DNA of 64,000 nucleotides from JAOUEA01 sp963825635 (GCA_963825635.1 CAWGTU010000003.1:434001-498000), one strand, 5' to 3'; shown: positions 28,136 through 37,834, counted from the stretch's first letter. Numbers and translations are program-made. Notes: generated by a model not told the origin, from the letters alone.

Positions 28136-29439
28136 GTGACCTCGACCGTGCCGATCATCGTCGGATGCACGTCGCAGCGGAACTCGTAGGTCCCGGCCTC
28201 CATCGGCGGGATCGTGTAGTCGACCGTCGCCGGCCCGTCGATGAGCTCGCCCTGGAACAGCGCGGTGTCGCCGTCGTAGATCGAGACGTTGTGCGGGCCC
28301 GCGACGTCGACGGGGTCCCGATTGTCGAACGTGAGGGTGACCTCGGAGGCCGCCGGCCACGTGAGCGTCGTCGGATCGAACGCGGTTCCCTCGGCTGCGA
28401 CCGAGGCGGCTGCCGTGCCCTCGGCGGTTGCACCGCCGCCTTCGTCGGGCGGCTCCTCGCCGCCCTCGCCCGAGCCGCCGCCACCGCCGTCACCCCCACC
28501 GCCGTCGCCGCTCACGATGACGGTCCCGCTCATGTTCGGATGCACGTCGCAGTGGAAGTAGTACTCCCCCTCGGGGAGCGGCGGGATGTCGTAGACCACG
28601 CTCACCGGCCCCGTCACGATCTCGCCGACGAAGAGCGACTCGTCGAGCGTGTCGTCGGTGTAGATCGCGATGTTGTGGGGCGTGCCGGCGTCCTGGTTGT
28701 CGAGCGTGATCTTCGTGGGCGTGTCGGGAGGCAACTCGATCGTGTCGGTGTCGAACGCGATGTCGGCGGCCACGACCGTGATCCCCTCGCCGCCGCCACC
28801 GTCTCCGCCACCTTCGGGCGAGGCCGTCATCGTGCCCGTCATCGTGGTCGGGTGGACCTCGCAGTTGAAGAAGAACTCACCCTCGGTCAGCGGCTCGACG
28901 GCGTAGTCGACCGTGGCAGGCCCCGTGATGATCTCGCCGCGGAACAGCTGCGGCGCCTCGGCGTCGGCGCCGTCGTAGATCACGACGTTGTGCGGCACGG
29001 CCGGGTCCGCGTTCTCGAACGCGAGCGTGAACGGCACATCGCTCGGCACCGACACCGCATCGGTCGAGAACCCGGTGGTGGCCGCCCCTTCGGGCGCGGC
29101 CAACGCGACGACCGCCTCACCGCCCGGGCCGCCGCCCTCTCCCTCTTCCTCGAGCGGAGCCGCAACCACGGCGAGCCCTCCCGCGAGCATCGCGATGCCG
29201 GTCATGGCGGCGACCATCGAGAACAGCGTGGAACCCGTCACGCGCTTCCTCGAGGCGACCCACGCCGCGACCACCACGATGCCGACAGCCGCCACGAGAG
29301 CGACCACGGTCGCCGCGTTGTGCGAGATCGCGAGCAAGACCCGCGAGAAGCCTGCGAGCACCAGGCCGATCACGGCCAGCACCCCGATCGGCATCAGGAT
29401 CGGCAGCAGCAGGCTCTGCCGGTTCTTGCCCTCACTCAT
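28132..29439 (-). CDS. Membrane protein with three tandem cupredoxin domains
   Basis: Protein of 435 residues: three N-terminal membrane helices (about 10-30, 41-62 and 74-94), then three plastocyanin-like domains separated by long glycine-rich linkers. Each domain keeps a full type-1 copper ligand set: H150/C193/H196/M200, H255/C297/H300/M303 and H383/C422/H425/M428. The first domain has C-x2-H-x3-M spacing and the other two C-x2-H-x2-M. It lies between ctaG and tlpA in the oxidase operon. It could carry electrons from the bc complex to the oxidase, or hold copper for CuA/CuB assembly; the sequence does not decide. No close named family recognised. Confidence 0.85.
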   Translation of the reverse strand: MSEGKNRQSLLLPILMPIGVLAVIGLVLAGFSRVLLAISHNAATVVALVAAVGIVVVAAWVASRKRVTGSTLFSMVAAMTGIAMLAGGLAVVAAPLEEEGEGGGPGGEAVVALAAPEGAATTGFSTDAVSVPSDVPFTLAFENADPAVPHNVVIYDGADAEAPQLFRGEIITGPATVDYAVEPLTEGEFFFNCEVHPTTMTGTMTASPEGGGDGGGGEGITVVAADIAFDTDTIELPPDTPTKITLDNQDAGTPHNIAIYTDDTLDESLFVGEIVTGPVSVVYDIPPLPEGEYYFHCDVHPNMSGTVIVSGDGGGGDGGGGGSGEGGEEPPDEGGGATAEGTAAASVAAEGTAFDPTTLTWPAASEVTLTFDNRDPVDVAGPHNVSIYDGDTALFQGELIDGPATVDYTIPPMEAGTYEFRCDVHPTMIGTVEVT

Positions 29440-29478
29440 CGATCCGACGCTCCGATCGCTCGTTCTCCGCGGCGGCGC

Positions 29479-30309
29479 TCATCGGCCGAGCTCCGCACCG
29501 ATCTCTCGTTGCACGTTCTGGTACGCCGACCTGTCGAGGCCGTCACGCTGTTCCTGCTCGAACCATCGGAAGAAGATCACCGCGATCACTCCCCAGAGCA
29601 GCAGCCCCCCGACGATCTTCATGATGAGCCCCGCGACCAGCTGATCGGTCAGGGCCGACATGCCCCAGATGCGGGGGAACGTCGCGTAGACCGGGTACAG
29701 GGGCGTGTGACCGAACGTCAGGAAGGACGCCGGGATCGTGGGCGCGAGCGACTGCAGGAACAGGTAGATCATCTGTCCCGGTGGCGAGAGCGCCGGCATC
29801 TCGGGCAGCGGCGACATCACCGGCCACCACATCAGCAGCGCCGAGGTCACGATCAGCACGTGGAGCGAGAGGTGGATCGCCTCCGACCCCACCGACGCTT
29901 CGACGATCGTGGGCCAGTGCGTGAACAGCAGCACGCCGTTGAAGACCGCGAGCGCGATCAGCGGCCGCGTGAAGAATCGGAACACACGCCGAACGGGCGG
30001 GGGGGCGAGCAGCGCCCGGAGCATCCACGCCGGCATCCCCGCGATCAGCAGAGGTGCCGCGATCAGCGTGAACAGCAGGTGCTGGGTCATGTGCATGAGG
30101 TAGAGGTAGCCCTCGGCGAGGTCGTGCACCGGCCAATCGGCGCCCAGCCATAGCACACCCATCCCCGAGAGGAAGAGCGCCTTCGTGCGTCGCGGTGTCC
30201 CCTCGCCGGTGGTGTCGGCGTGGCGGCGGGCGGCGATCAGGTAGGCCGCGACGATCGAGCCGAACAACAGCCAGACGTCGGGATGCAGGTGCCAGGGAGG
30301 GAGCTGCAC
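29479..30309 (-). CDS. ctaG: Cytochrome c oxidase assembly factor CtaG (caa3 type)
   Basis: Polytopic membrane protein, 276 residues, of the caa3_CtaG family required for assembly of caa3 oxidases in Bacillus, probably for copper insertion. Recognisable features are YLYLMHMTQHLLFTLIAAPL and a histidine-bearing central helix region with THWP. It is eight bases downstream of the subunit IV gene and 39 bases upstream of the triple-cupredoxin gene. This is not the Cox11-type protein also called CtaG in proteobacteria. Confidence 0.9.
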   Translation of the reverse strand: MQLPPWHLHPDVWLLFGSIVAAYLIAARRHADTTGEGTPRRTKALFLSGMGVLWLGADWPVHDLAEGYLYLMHMTQHLLFTLIAAPLLIAGMPAWMLRALLAPPPVRRVFRFFTRPLIALAVFNGVLLFTHWPTIVEASVGSEAIHLSLHVLIVTSALLMWWPVMSPLPEMPALSPPGQMIYLFLQSLAPTIPASFLTFGHTPLYPVYATFPRIWGMSALTDQLVAGLIMKIVGGLLLWGVIAVIFFRWFEQEQRDGLDRSAYQNVQREIGAELGR

Positions 30310-30316
30310 CGACGCC

Positions 30317-30682
30317 TCACTCCACCACGAAGACGCCGAACGAGATCAACACGATCAGGTAGAGCGTGGCCGCTCCCGCGAGCCCCATCACGAAGAACCG
30401 CGCGTACGTGAGGCTGTCGAACCTCAGGTGCATGAACCACATCACGACGAGGGCGAACTTGATGATCGACAGCACGATCAGGGTCGGCACCAGGGCCCCG
30501 CCGACGTCGACGTAGTAGGTGGCGACCTCGAGCGCCGTGAGCACGGCGAGGATCACGCCGATGCGGATGTACTCCTTGGCGCTCGGGTGCTCGTGATGCG
30601 GCGCCTGGGCCTCACGGGGGTCGGGCATGTCCCGTGTGCCGAGTTCCTCCTGGAACCGCGTCTCCGTCTCGGACACCGTCAT
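30317..30682 (-). CDS. ctaF: Cytochrome c oxidase subunit IV (CtaF/CoxD type)
   Basis: Small subunit IV of prokaryotic heme-copper oxidase, 121 residues. It has a histidine-rich N-terminal region (APHHEHPSAKEY) and three membrane helices; VVMWFMHLRFDS is typical of the family. It is tightly spaced between subunit III and ctaG. Confidence 0.9.
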   Translation of the reverse strand: MTVSETETRFQEELGTRDMPDPREAQAPHHEHPSAKEYIRIGVILAVLTALEVATYYVDVGGALVPTLIVLSIIKFALVVMWFMHLRFDSLTYARFFVMGLAGAATLYLIVLISFGVFVVE

Positions 30683-30688
30683 CGCCTC

Positions 30689-31327
30689 CTAGACCGGCGC
30701 CGGAGCGGGGGTCGGGATCAGGTACACGACCGTGAAGATGATGATCCACACGATGTCGACGAAGTGCCAGTACAGGCCCACCATCTCGACCGGGAACGCG
30801 GCATCGTCGGGCAGGCGATCGGCCGCCGAGAAGCCGACGAGCGAGAGGAGCATCAGGATGCCGAACGTCACGTGCACACCGTGGAAGCCCGTGAGCACGT
30901 AGAAGGTCGTGCCGAACAGGTTCGTCGAGATCGACAGACCCTCGTCGTAGAAGACCGTGAACTCGTAGACCTGTCCCGCCACGAACGTGAGGCCGAGCAG
31001 GGCGGTGGACAGCAGCCACAGCCGCATGCGGGAGACGTCGCGCTTCTGGGCCGCCGCGAGCGCCAGGACCATCGTCAGCGACGAGGCCAACAGCACGAAC
31101 GACGACACCGACGTGTAGGGGATGTCGAAGACGTCGTCCGGGTAGGGCCCGACGTCGCTGGCACCGCGATACAGCACGTAGGTGCTGATCAACGCGCCGA
31201 ACAGCATGCATTCGGAGGCGAGGAACACCCACATCGCGAGCTTCGTGTTCGGCAATCCGGTGGAGGTCGCGTGCTCGTCGTGCGCCGGGGCCGCGCCGGA
31301 TGGTGGGGTGATCGCGAGGTCGGCCAC
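30689..31327 (-). CDS. ctaE: Cytochrome c oxidase subunit III
   Basis: Membrane subunit III, 212 residues, with five predicted helices (the short bacterial form). Signatures are the ECMLFGALISTY acidic helix and the C-terminal GLYWHFVDIVWIIIFTVVYL. The four-base gap to ctaD suggests translational coupling. The N-terminus carries a histidine-containing polar stretch of about 30 residues. Confidence 0.94.
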   Translation of the reverse strand: MADLAITPPSGAAPAHDEHATSTGLPNTKLAMWVFLASECMLFGALISTYVLYRGASDVGPYPDDVFDIPYTSVSSFVLLASSLTMVLALAAAQKRDVSRMRLWLLSTALLGLTFVAGQVYEFTVFYDEGLSISTNLFGTTFYVLTGFHGVHVTFGILMLLSLVGFSAADRLPDDAAFPVEMVGLYWHFVDIVWIIIFTVVYLIPTPAPAPV

Positions 31328-31330
31328 CGT

Positions 31331-33208
31331 CTACTCCTCCGCCACCGAGGGCTCGAACGCCCACCCGTAGAAGCCCACCAACGCGATGAGGGCGCCGAGC
31401 CCGAACAGCCACCACGAGTAGAGCACGCCGTAGCCGATGATCGGCAGGCCGAGGCTCGAGACGATCGGCCAGTACGAGGGGCTGGGCAGGTGGATCGCGT
31501 GGCCGCCCCCGTGTGCATCGTCGTGGGCGTCGGAGGCGCCCGCCTGCGCGGGCACGAGCCGGCCGGTGCGTTCGTCCTCCACGTACTTGCGATGCCAGAA
31601 CTCGTCGAGCGAGTGCACGGTCGGGATCTCGTCGAAGTTGTGCACGGGCGGCGGGCTGGTGGTCATCCACTCGAGCGTGCGGGCGTCCCACGGATCCTCG
31701 ACGATCTCGGCCCGGGGCTTCAGATGCGTGCGGATCACGTTCACGATGAACATCAGCACCGCCAGGGCGATCAGGAACGCACCCACCGTGGAAACCTGGT
31801 TCCAGAACGTGAGACCCAGGGTCTCCGGATACGTGTACTCGCGCCGGATCATGCCCTGCAACCCGAGGATGTGCATCGGTCCGAAGGCCAGGTTGAAGCC
31901 GATGATGAGGAGCCAGAACTGCAGCTTGCCGGCCGCCTCGCCGAGCCGACGCCCGAACGCCTTCGGCCACCAGTAGTAGAACCCCGAGAAGATGCCGAAG
32001 ATCGCGCCGCCGAACAGCACGTAGTGGAAGTGGGCGACGATGTAATAGGTGTCGGTCTGTTGGTAGTCGCTCGGCACGATCGCGTGGGTCACGCCCGACA
32101 GCCCGCCGATCACGAACATCGCCACGCCGCCGACCGAGTACAGCATCGCCGAGGTGAACCGGATGTCACCGCCGTACATCGTGCCCATCCAGTTGAAGAT
32201 CTTGATGCCGGTCGGCACGGCGATGATCGCCGTCGAGACGCCGAACGCCGTGTTGGCGACCGGCCCGAGGCCGGCCGCGAACATGTGGTGGGCCCACACG
32301 CCGAACCCGATGAACCCGATCGCGATGCCGGAGAAGACGACGAACTGGTAGCCGAAGAGCGGCTTGCGGCTGAACACCGGCAGGACCTCGCTGAAGATGC
32401 CGAACGCCGGCAGGATCAGGATGTAGACCTCCGGGTGGCCGAACAACCAGAAGAGGTGTTGCCACAGGATCGGATCTCCCCCGCGGGTGGGATCGAAGAA
32501 CGCGGTGTCCCACCGGCGATCGAACAACAGCTGGAACAGCGCGATCGTGATGATCGGCAGGGAGAAGACGAGCAGGAACTGCACGACCAGCCCCATCCAC
32601 ACGAACACGGGCATGCGGAACAAGGTCATGCCGGGCGCGCGCATGTTGATCACCGTGACCGCGAGGTTCACGGCGCCGGTGGTCGACGCCACGCCGGTGA
32701 TCAGCAGGCCGATCGCATAGAACGTCATGCCGATCGAGGGATCGGTCGTGGAGTTCGGCGCGTACCCGAACCAGCCGCCGTTCGGCGCTCCGCCTAGGAG
32801 GAAGCTCGAGTACAGGAAGATCCCCCCGAACAGGAAGGCCCAGAAGCTGTACGCGTTGATGCGAGGGAAGGCCACGTCGCGCGCGCCGATCATCAACGGG
32901 ATCAGGTAGTTGAACAGCGCCGACGACATCGGCATCACGAACAGGAAGATCATCGTGAGTCCGTGCATCGTGAAGATCTGGTTGTACTCGTCGGCGTTCA
33001 GCAGGGTGCTGTCGGGCTGCGCCAGCTGAGCCCTGATCAGCAGGGCCTCGAGACCCCCGATGATGAAGAAGAAGAACGCGACGACCCCGTACATGATGCC
33101 GATCTTCTTGTGGTCCACCGTGGTGAACCAGCTCCAGAAGCCCGTGATCGCCGTGGGCCGTCGTAGCAGCCCCCGGCCCCCGGTCGAAGGAACGCTCACG
33201 CTCGCCAT
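31331..33208 (-). CDS. ctaD: Cytochrome c oxidase subunit I (A-family heme-copper oxidase)
   Basis: Catalytic subunit of the terminal oxidase, 625 residues and at least twelve helices. Visible active-site elements: heme ligand in FTMHGLTMIFL, the His-Tyr crosslink region WLFGHPEVYILILPAFG, the CuB histidine pair in WAHHMFAAGLG, and the two heme ligands in IVAHFHYVLFGG. The C-terminus extends into additional helices after a histidine-rich loop, as in caa3 enzymes. It works with the cytochrome c-fused subunit II encoded just upstream. Confidence 0.96.
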   Translation of the reverse strand: MASVSVPSTGGRGLLRRPTAITGFWSWFTTVDHKKIGIMYGVVAFFFFIIGGLEALLIRAQLAQPDSTLLNADEYNQIFTMHGLTMIFLFVMPMSSALFNYLIPLMIGARDVAFPRINAYSFWAFLFGGIFLYSSFLLGGAPNGGWFGYAPNSTTDPSIGMTFYAIGLLITGVASTTGAVNLAVTVINMRAPGMTLFRMPVFVWMGLVVQFLLVFSLPIITIALFQLLFDRRWDTAFFDPTRGGDPILWQHLFWLFGHPEVYILILPAFGIFSEVLPVFSRKPLFGYQFVVFSGIAIGFIGFGVWAHHMFAAGLGPVANTAFGVSTAIIAVPTGIKIFNWMGTMYGGDIRFTSAMLYSVGGVAMFVIGGLSGVTHAIVPSDYQQTDTYYIVAHFHYVLFGGAIFGIFSGFYYWWPKAFGRRLGEAAGKLQFWLLIIGFNLAFGPMHILGLQGMIRREYTYPETLGLTFWNQVSTVGAFLIALAVLMFIVNVIRTHLKPRAEIVEDPWDARTLEWMTTSPPPVHNFDEIPTVHSLDEFWHRKYVEDERTGRLVPAQAGASDAHDDAHGGGHAIHLPSPSYWPIVSSLGLPIIGYGVLYSWWLFGLGALIALVGFYGWAFEPSVAEE

Positions 33209-33227
33209 GGGTGGGTGACCGCCTCCA

Positions 33228-34337
33228 TCACGTCAGGCTGTACAGGTAGGCGACGAGGGCATCGATCTCCTCGTCGGTGAGTTGGTAGTCGGGCATCTTC
33301 GACCCGAGCTTCTCGGCGTCGGGGTTCGCGAGCCACGCCGCCAGCGCCTCACGGTCCTCGGTCGACCAGTTGCAGCCGGCGAAGCATGTGTGTGCCGGGT
33401 CGGCGAAGTGCGACAGGTTGGGTGCCGCGGCGCCTCCCGCGTCGCCCACGGCGTGACAGGCCGTACACGCCCCGCGTCCGTCGCTCAACGGGTTGAGGAA
33501 CAGCTCCTCTCCCTGCCGGGCGAGAGGGTCGGTCGGACTCGGCGCCAGGGTCTGCTGGTTCTCGACCCACGCCTCCCACTCCGCCGGATCGAGCGCCACG
33601 ACCTCGAGCTTCATCCGTCCGTGCTGCAGCCCGCAGAACTCGGCGCACTGCCCCGTGTAGGTGCCGGCCTCGTCGACTCGGAATTGGATGTGGTTCGTGC
33701 GGTTCGGCACGACGTCCTGCTTGCCGAAGAGCTGGGGCACCCAGAACGAGTGGATCACCTGGAAGTCGGGATCGCCGTTCGCATCCTGGGCGCCGCCGCC
33801 CCTCGCCTCGAGCGAGAGGTAGACGTCGCGGCCGGTGGGCACCACCATCGTGTCGGCGATCGTGATCGGGCGATCCCAGTCGGTGACCATGTCCTCGTCG
33901 GGGTAGGAGAACCCCCACCACCACTGGTACCCCTCGACCGTGATGTTGAGCGCACCGTCTTCCGGCGGGCGAGCCAGCTCCCAGATCAACGAGACCGTCG
34001 GCACCATCACCACGGCGAGCACGACGGCGGGCGCGATCGTCCAGCCGATCTCGAGCCGCGTGTTGCCGTGCGTCTGCCGCGGCATGACGTCGCGGCCCTT
34101 GCGATGACGGAAGCGCAACGCGATGTAGAGGATGCCGCCCTGCACGATCACGAAGACGCCGACGGCGACCCAGAACACGGGAACGAACAGGTCCTTCTGT
34201 TGCTTGGCGACGTCGCCGACGGGCTGCAGGGTGTCCTGGCCGGCGTTCGGAGCGCACGCCGCGAGCAGCAGTCCCGCGGCGACGAGGCCGAGGGTCCACA
34301 GCGCCTTCTTCCGCACGATCAGTCTCGCTCCTCGCAT
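33228..34337 (-). CDS. ctaC: Cytochrome c oxidase subunit II with fused cytochrome c domain (caa3 type)
   Basis: Lipoprotein-type subunit II, 369 residues. A lipobox ends at C28 (LLLAAC), two membrane helices follow, then the CuA domain with H196, C231, C235, H239 and M242. The C-terminal cytochrome c domain has CTACH (291-295) and a probable axial methionine in GSKMPD (M348). Two further cysteines, C318 and C322 (CFAGC), lie inside the cytochrome domain and are unusual. A GTG a few codons in (VRKKALW) is an alternative start. An 87-base gap precedes the gene. Confidence 0.94.
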   Translation of the reverse strand: MRGARLIVRKKALWTLGLVAAGLLLAACAPNAGQDTLQPVGDVAKQQKDLFVPVFWVAVGVFVIVQGGILYIALRFRHRKGRDVMPRQTHGNTRLEIGWTIAPAVVLAVVMVPTVSLIWELARPPEDGALNITVEGYQWWWGFSYPDEDMVTDWDRPITIADTMVVPTGRDVYLSLEARGGGAQDANGDPDFQVIHSFWVPQLFGKQDVVPNRTNHIQFRVDEAGTYTGQCAEFCGLQHGRMKLEVVALDPAEWEAWVENQQTLAPSPTDPLARQGEELFLNPLSDGRGACTACHAVGDAGGAAAPNLSHFADPAHTCFAGCNWSTEDREALAAWLANPDAEKLGSKMPDYQLTDEEIDALVAYLYSLT

Positions 34338-34424
34338 ACCGTCGCGGTCGGATGCCGGCCCACCCCCGACCGGAACGCGCGAACTGTATCACCCACGCCT
34401 ACGCAACCAGACGCCGCGGATGCA

Positions 34425-35384
34425 TCACTTCGCATAGCTGTGGAGGCCGACGATCCAGAGGTTCACGGCGTAGTACGTGATCAACAACGAGACGAAGCCG
34501 ACCAGCGCGATCACGGCGGCACGGCGGCCCTTCCAGCCGCTCGTGGCCCGAGCGTGCAGGTAGCCGGCGAAGATCACCCAGGTGATGAACGACCACGTCT
34601 CCTTGGGGTCCCAGCCCCAGTACCGACCCCACGCCTCCTGGGCCCAGATCGCGCCGGCGATCACCGCGAACGTCCAGATCGGGAACGCGACGGCGATGAT
34701 GCGATAGGCGAGCCGGTCGAGCCCGGCGGCGGACGGCACGAGCCGGCGCGTCGCCGGCCGCGTCTCGGCGTCCTCGGCCGAGTCCGGCACGAGATCGGCC
34801 GGCACGTCGGGGTCGTCGAGGTCGATCGCGCCACCCATGATGGGCGGCGGGGTCTGCGCGCTCATCGACTCGAGCCGCCTGCGCTCGCTGCGGTCGACCA
34901 CGAGGTAGGCGATCGTCGCGATGCCGCCGAGCGCGAAGAGCGACGACCCCCAGATCGCGGCCTGCACGTGGATCTTGATCCAGTACGAGTTGAGCGCCGG
35001 CACGAGCGGTCCGGGACCCACGTAGAGGAACGACACCGCCACCGCCATCGTGAGCACGCTGAACATCAGGGCGAACCCGGTCAGCGAGCGCACCCGGTAC
35101 ACGCCCTCCACGACGACCAAGGCCCCCACCACGACGAGCAGGGCGAGCAGCGACGAGTACTCGTACATGTTGCCCCACGGCACCCGGTCGGCCGCCAGTC
35201 CTCGCGCGACGATCGAGACGAGGTTGGCCGCGACGCCCACGACCGCCACCGCCCGCGACACCTGCCAGATGGCCTCGCGCTTGAAGGCCAGGAAGACGAA
35301 GTACCCGACCATCGCGGCGAGGTAGGCGAAGAGGGCCACGTTGAACGCGTCGTTCGAGATGCGTGCCCACTGCAGGTCGGTCAC
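34425..35384 (-). CDS. ccsA: Cytochrome c biogenesis protein CcsA/ResC (system II heme handling)
   Basis: Polytopic membrane protein, 319 residues. It carries the tryptophan-rich heme-handling motif WGRYWGWDPKETWSFITW and conserved histidines on neighbouring loops. With ResB it forms the system II cytochrome c synthase that exports heme and attaches it to CxxCH motifs, needed here for subunit II and the bc-operon cytochrome c. A polar insertion at about residues 165-215 is rich in Pro and Asp. The start overlaps resB by four bases. Confidence 0.95.
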   Translation of the reverse strand: MTDLQWARISNDAFNVALFAYLAAMVGYFVFLAFKREAIWQVSRAVAVVGVAANLVSIVARGLAADRVPWGNMYEYSSLLALLVVVGALVVVEGVYRVRSLTGFALMFSVLTMAVAVSFLYVGPGPLVPALNSYWIKIHVQAAIWGSSLFALGGIATIAYLVVDRSERRRLESMSAQTPPPIMGGAIDLDDPDVPADLVPDSAEDAETRPATRRLVPSAAGLDRLAYRIIAVAFPIWTFAVIAGAIWAQEAWGRYWGWDPKETWSFITWVIFAGYLHARATSGWKGRRAAVIALVGFVSLLITYYAVNLWIVGLHSYAK

Positions 35385-37003
35385 GGCGTCTGCACCCTCT
35401 CTCGATCCTCCGGCTCTCGATCTTCCGGCTCTCGATCCCCCCGCCCCGGCACCGAGGCGCCGCCGGCCGCCGAGGAGAGGGCGTCGACCAGGCGGGCGAA
35501 CTCCTCCTCGAACTGCGGCTTGCGCTGCAGCGCGAACCCGCCGACGCGCATCGTCGACCCGTCGCCGTCGGGATCGGCGCGCACCCAGACCTTGCGTCGG
35601 GAGCCGTACAACGCGGGCAGCAGTCCCACGAGGATGAGGATAGCGGCGGCCAGCACCAGGGGCACCCCTGGGTCGCGCGCCACCTGGAACACCGAGTACT
35701 GCCGGAGCTCGGGGAACGAGATCGTGGAGCCCGACCCTTCCTCGCCGACGGCCAGGGCCGCGCCGTCGGCGAGGTCGGCGGTGCGCTCGGCGCCGACGAT
35801 GCCCGACGAGACCTCGTCGAGCACCGTCGAGTCGAGGCGGTTCGTCGCGAGGTCACCGATCACGCCCTCCCAGACCGTGAAGCGGATGATCGGGTCGAAC
35901 TCCACCAGCATCGCCTGCGGCACCGCTCCGGGCTCGAGCAGCGCCGCGAACGCCCGGCTGTCGGGCCACAGCTCGAGCTCGATCGCGCGGTCGAGGCCGC
36001 CGGCGCCCGCGCCGGGGAGCTTGACCACGCCGCGCCACGGCATCGCGAACTCGACGACGCCCTCGGGCGCAGGGTCGCGATCCATCACCACGGGGCCCGA
36101 CGAGACGACCTCGCCGTCGACCGTGACCTGCACCACGGGCGCCCACCCGAAGCTCGACTGGTAGATCCAGAGCCCCTCGACCTTGGCCGGGTGGTTCACC
36201 CTGATCGACTCCTCGCGCAGCAGCGAGCCGTCGGGCTCGAGCACGTCGACCTCGGAGACGAAGTCCATCGGCTGGCCCGTGTTCGCGAAGTCGCTCCGGA
36301 AGTCCTTCAAGTGCAGACCGATGCCCGTGAAGTCGTCGAAGAAGCGCCCGGCACGGATCGTGCCGTCGTAGTTCGCCTCGGCGTCGACCCACGTCTGCCC
36401 CTCGACCACCGCGATCAGCCCGCTGAATCCGGTGCCCTTGCCGTAGATCACGCCGGCCAGCAGCAGGATGAACGCCCAGTGGAACGCGAGGCTCCCGACC
36501 TCCCGGGCGAGCCCCTTCTCCGCCGCGAGCGCGGGCCGATCCGGGTCACGCGCGACGCGGAACCGGCGCCGGCGCAGCGTGCGGCGCGCCGCCTCGATCG
36601 CCGCGTCGGGACCGGCGGCGACCGCCACCTCCGCGTACCGCGGGAACGCGTCGATCTCGCGGGCCTGCATCGGCGGCGTGCGCACGTTGCGCCAGAGCGC
36701 CCTGGTCCTCGGCACGAGACAGGCGACGAGCGAGACGAAGAGCAGGGTCACGAGCAGCACGAACCACCACGACCCGAAGACGTCGAACAGCCCCGCCCGG
36801 TCGAAGAACGTGCCCCAGAACGGGTGGTCGGCCCGGTACTGCAGCACCCGCTCGGGGGTGTTCGGCCACTGAGGTAGCAGCGACCCGGCGACCGAGGCCA
36901 GGCCGATCATCAGCAGCAGGATGAGCGCCGTGCGCATCGAGCGCAGGGTCCGCCAGACGATGGCGACGGACTGGCGGAGCGTCAGGGACTGGGAAGAGGA
37001 CAT
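35381..37003 (-). CDS. resB: Cytochrome c biogenesis protein ResB/CcsB
   Basis: Partner of CcsA in system II cytochrome c maturation, 540 residues. It has three N-terminal membrane helices, a large extracytoplasmic domain (about 200-450) and a final helix near 460. SLAFHWAFILLLAGVIYGKG and the N-terminal RSMRTALILLLMIGLASV are typical. The C-terminus contains a repeated EDREPEDRE stretch. It lies 29 bases after ccdA. Confidence 0.92.
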   Translation of the reverse strand: MSSSQSLTLRQSVAIVWRTLRSMRTALILLLMIGLASVAGSLLPQWPNTPERVLQYRADHPFWGTFFDRAGLFDVFGSWWFVLLVTLLFVSLVACLVPRTRALWRNVRTPPMQAREIDAFPRYAEVAVAAGPDAAIEAARRTLRRRRFRVARDPDRPALAAEKGLAREVGSLAFHWAFILLLAGVIYGKGTGFSGLIAVVEGQTWVDAEANYDGTIRAGRFFDDFTGIGLHLKDFRSDFANTGQPMDFVSEVDVLEPDGSLLREESIRVNHPAKVEGLWIYQSSFGWAPVVQVTVDGEVVSSGPVVMDRDPAPEGVVEFAMPWRGVVKLPGAGAGGLDRAIELELWPDSRAFAALLEPGAVPQAMLVEFDPIIRFTVWEGVIGDLATNRLDSTVLDEVSSGIVGAERTADLADGAALAVGEEGSGSTISFPELRQYSVFQVARDPGVPLVLAAAILILVGLLPALYGSRRKVWVRADPDGDGSTMRVGGFALQRKPQFEEEFARLVDALSSAAGGASVPGRGDREPEDREPEDRERVQTP

Positions 37004-37032
37004 GGGACCGGGGCCATCCTAGCCGCGCGCCC

Positions 37033-37773
37033 TCAGATGCCCAGGGTGAACCGCTCGGCGAGCGGGGCCACGATGCGCGTGAACTCTCCCGTGAACAGCA
37101 GCACACCCACGACGATCATGAGGGAGCCCGAAACGATCGCGATCGCCGTGTAGCGGCGCTTGACCCAGTCGAAGGCTCCCATGAACCTCGTCACCCCGAG
37201 CCCCACGAGCAGGAACGGCACCCCGAGCCCCGCCGAGTAGCTGACGAGCAGCAGCACCGCCCTCGGCGTGCTGCCGCTCGCCGCGATCGCGAGGATCGAC
37301 CCGAGCACGGGACCGATGCAGGGGGTCCAGCCCGCAGCGAAGGCCATGCCGAGCGGCACCGCGCCGACGCTGCCCGGCCGCACGCGCGCGAGGAACGGCC
37401 GCCGCTCGGCGTAGAGCGCCATCGACCCCCGGCGCAGCGCGTACCCGATCATCAGGACCCCGAACGTGATCACGATCGCGCCGCCCACCCGCTGCCCGGT
37501 CGTGCCCTTGAACACCTGCACGAACGTCGAGGCGAACGCCCCGAGCAGCACGAACACGATCGTGAAGCCGAGGATGAACAGCAGCATCGGCGCCAGCGGC
37601 CTGCGATCGACGCCCGACTCCTCGCCCACGATCTGCTCGCCGGTGATGAACGACACGTAGCCGGGGAGCAGCGGCCACACGCAGGGGCTGAGGCAGGAGA
37701 CGAGCCCCGCGGCGAACGCCAAGGCGGGCGCCCACCACGAGGAGAGGCCGGTCTGCACGATGTCGGCGATCAC
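37033..37773 (-). CDS. ccdA: Cytochrome c biogenesis protein CcdA (thiol-disulfide transmembrane transporter)
   Basis: Six-helix membrane protein, 246 residues, that moves reducing equivalents from cytoplasmic thioredoxin across the membrane. The two redox cysteine motifs are FAAGLVSCLSPCVWPLLPGY and AAGWTPCIGP. It is the first gene of the operon leading through resB, ccsA and the oxidase genes to tlpA, whose product is a plausible electron acceptor. The upstream intergenic region contains a Rex operator. Confidence 0.95.
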   Translation of the reverse strand: MIADIVQTGLSSWWAPALAFAAGLVSCLSPCVWPLLPGYVSFITGEQIVGEESGVDRRPLAPMLLFILGFTIVFVLLGAFASTFVQVFKGTTGQRVGGAIVITFGVLMIGYALRRGSMALYAERRPFLARVRPGSVGAVPLGMAFAAGWTPCIGPVLGSILAIAASGSTPRAVLLLVSYSAGLGVPFLLVGLGVTRFMGAFDWVKRRYTAIAIVSGSLMIVVGVLLFTGEFTRIVAPLAERFTLGI

Positions 37774-37834
37774 GGTTCCTCCGGACGACTGTCTTGCGTG
37801 GACCGTGGACCTGCAGCGATAGTAGCCGGGGAGC

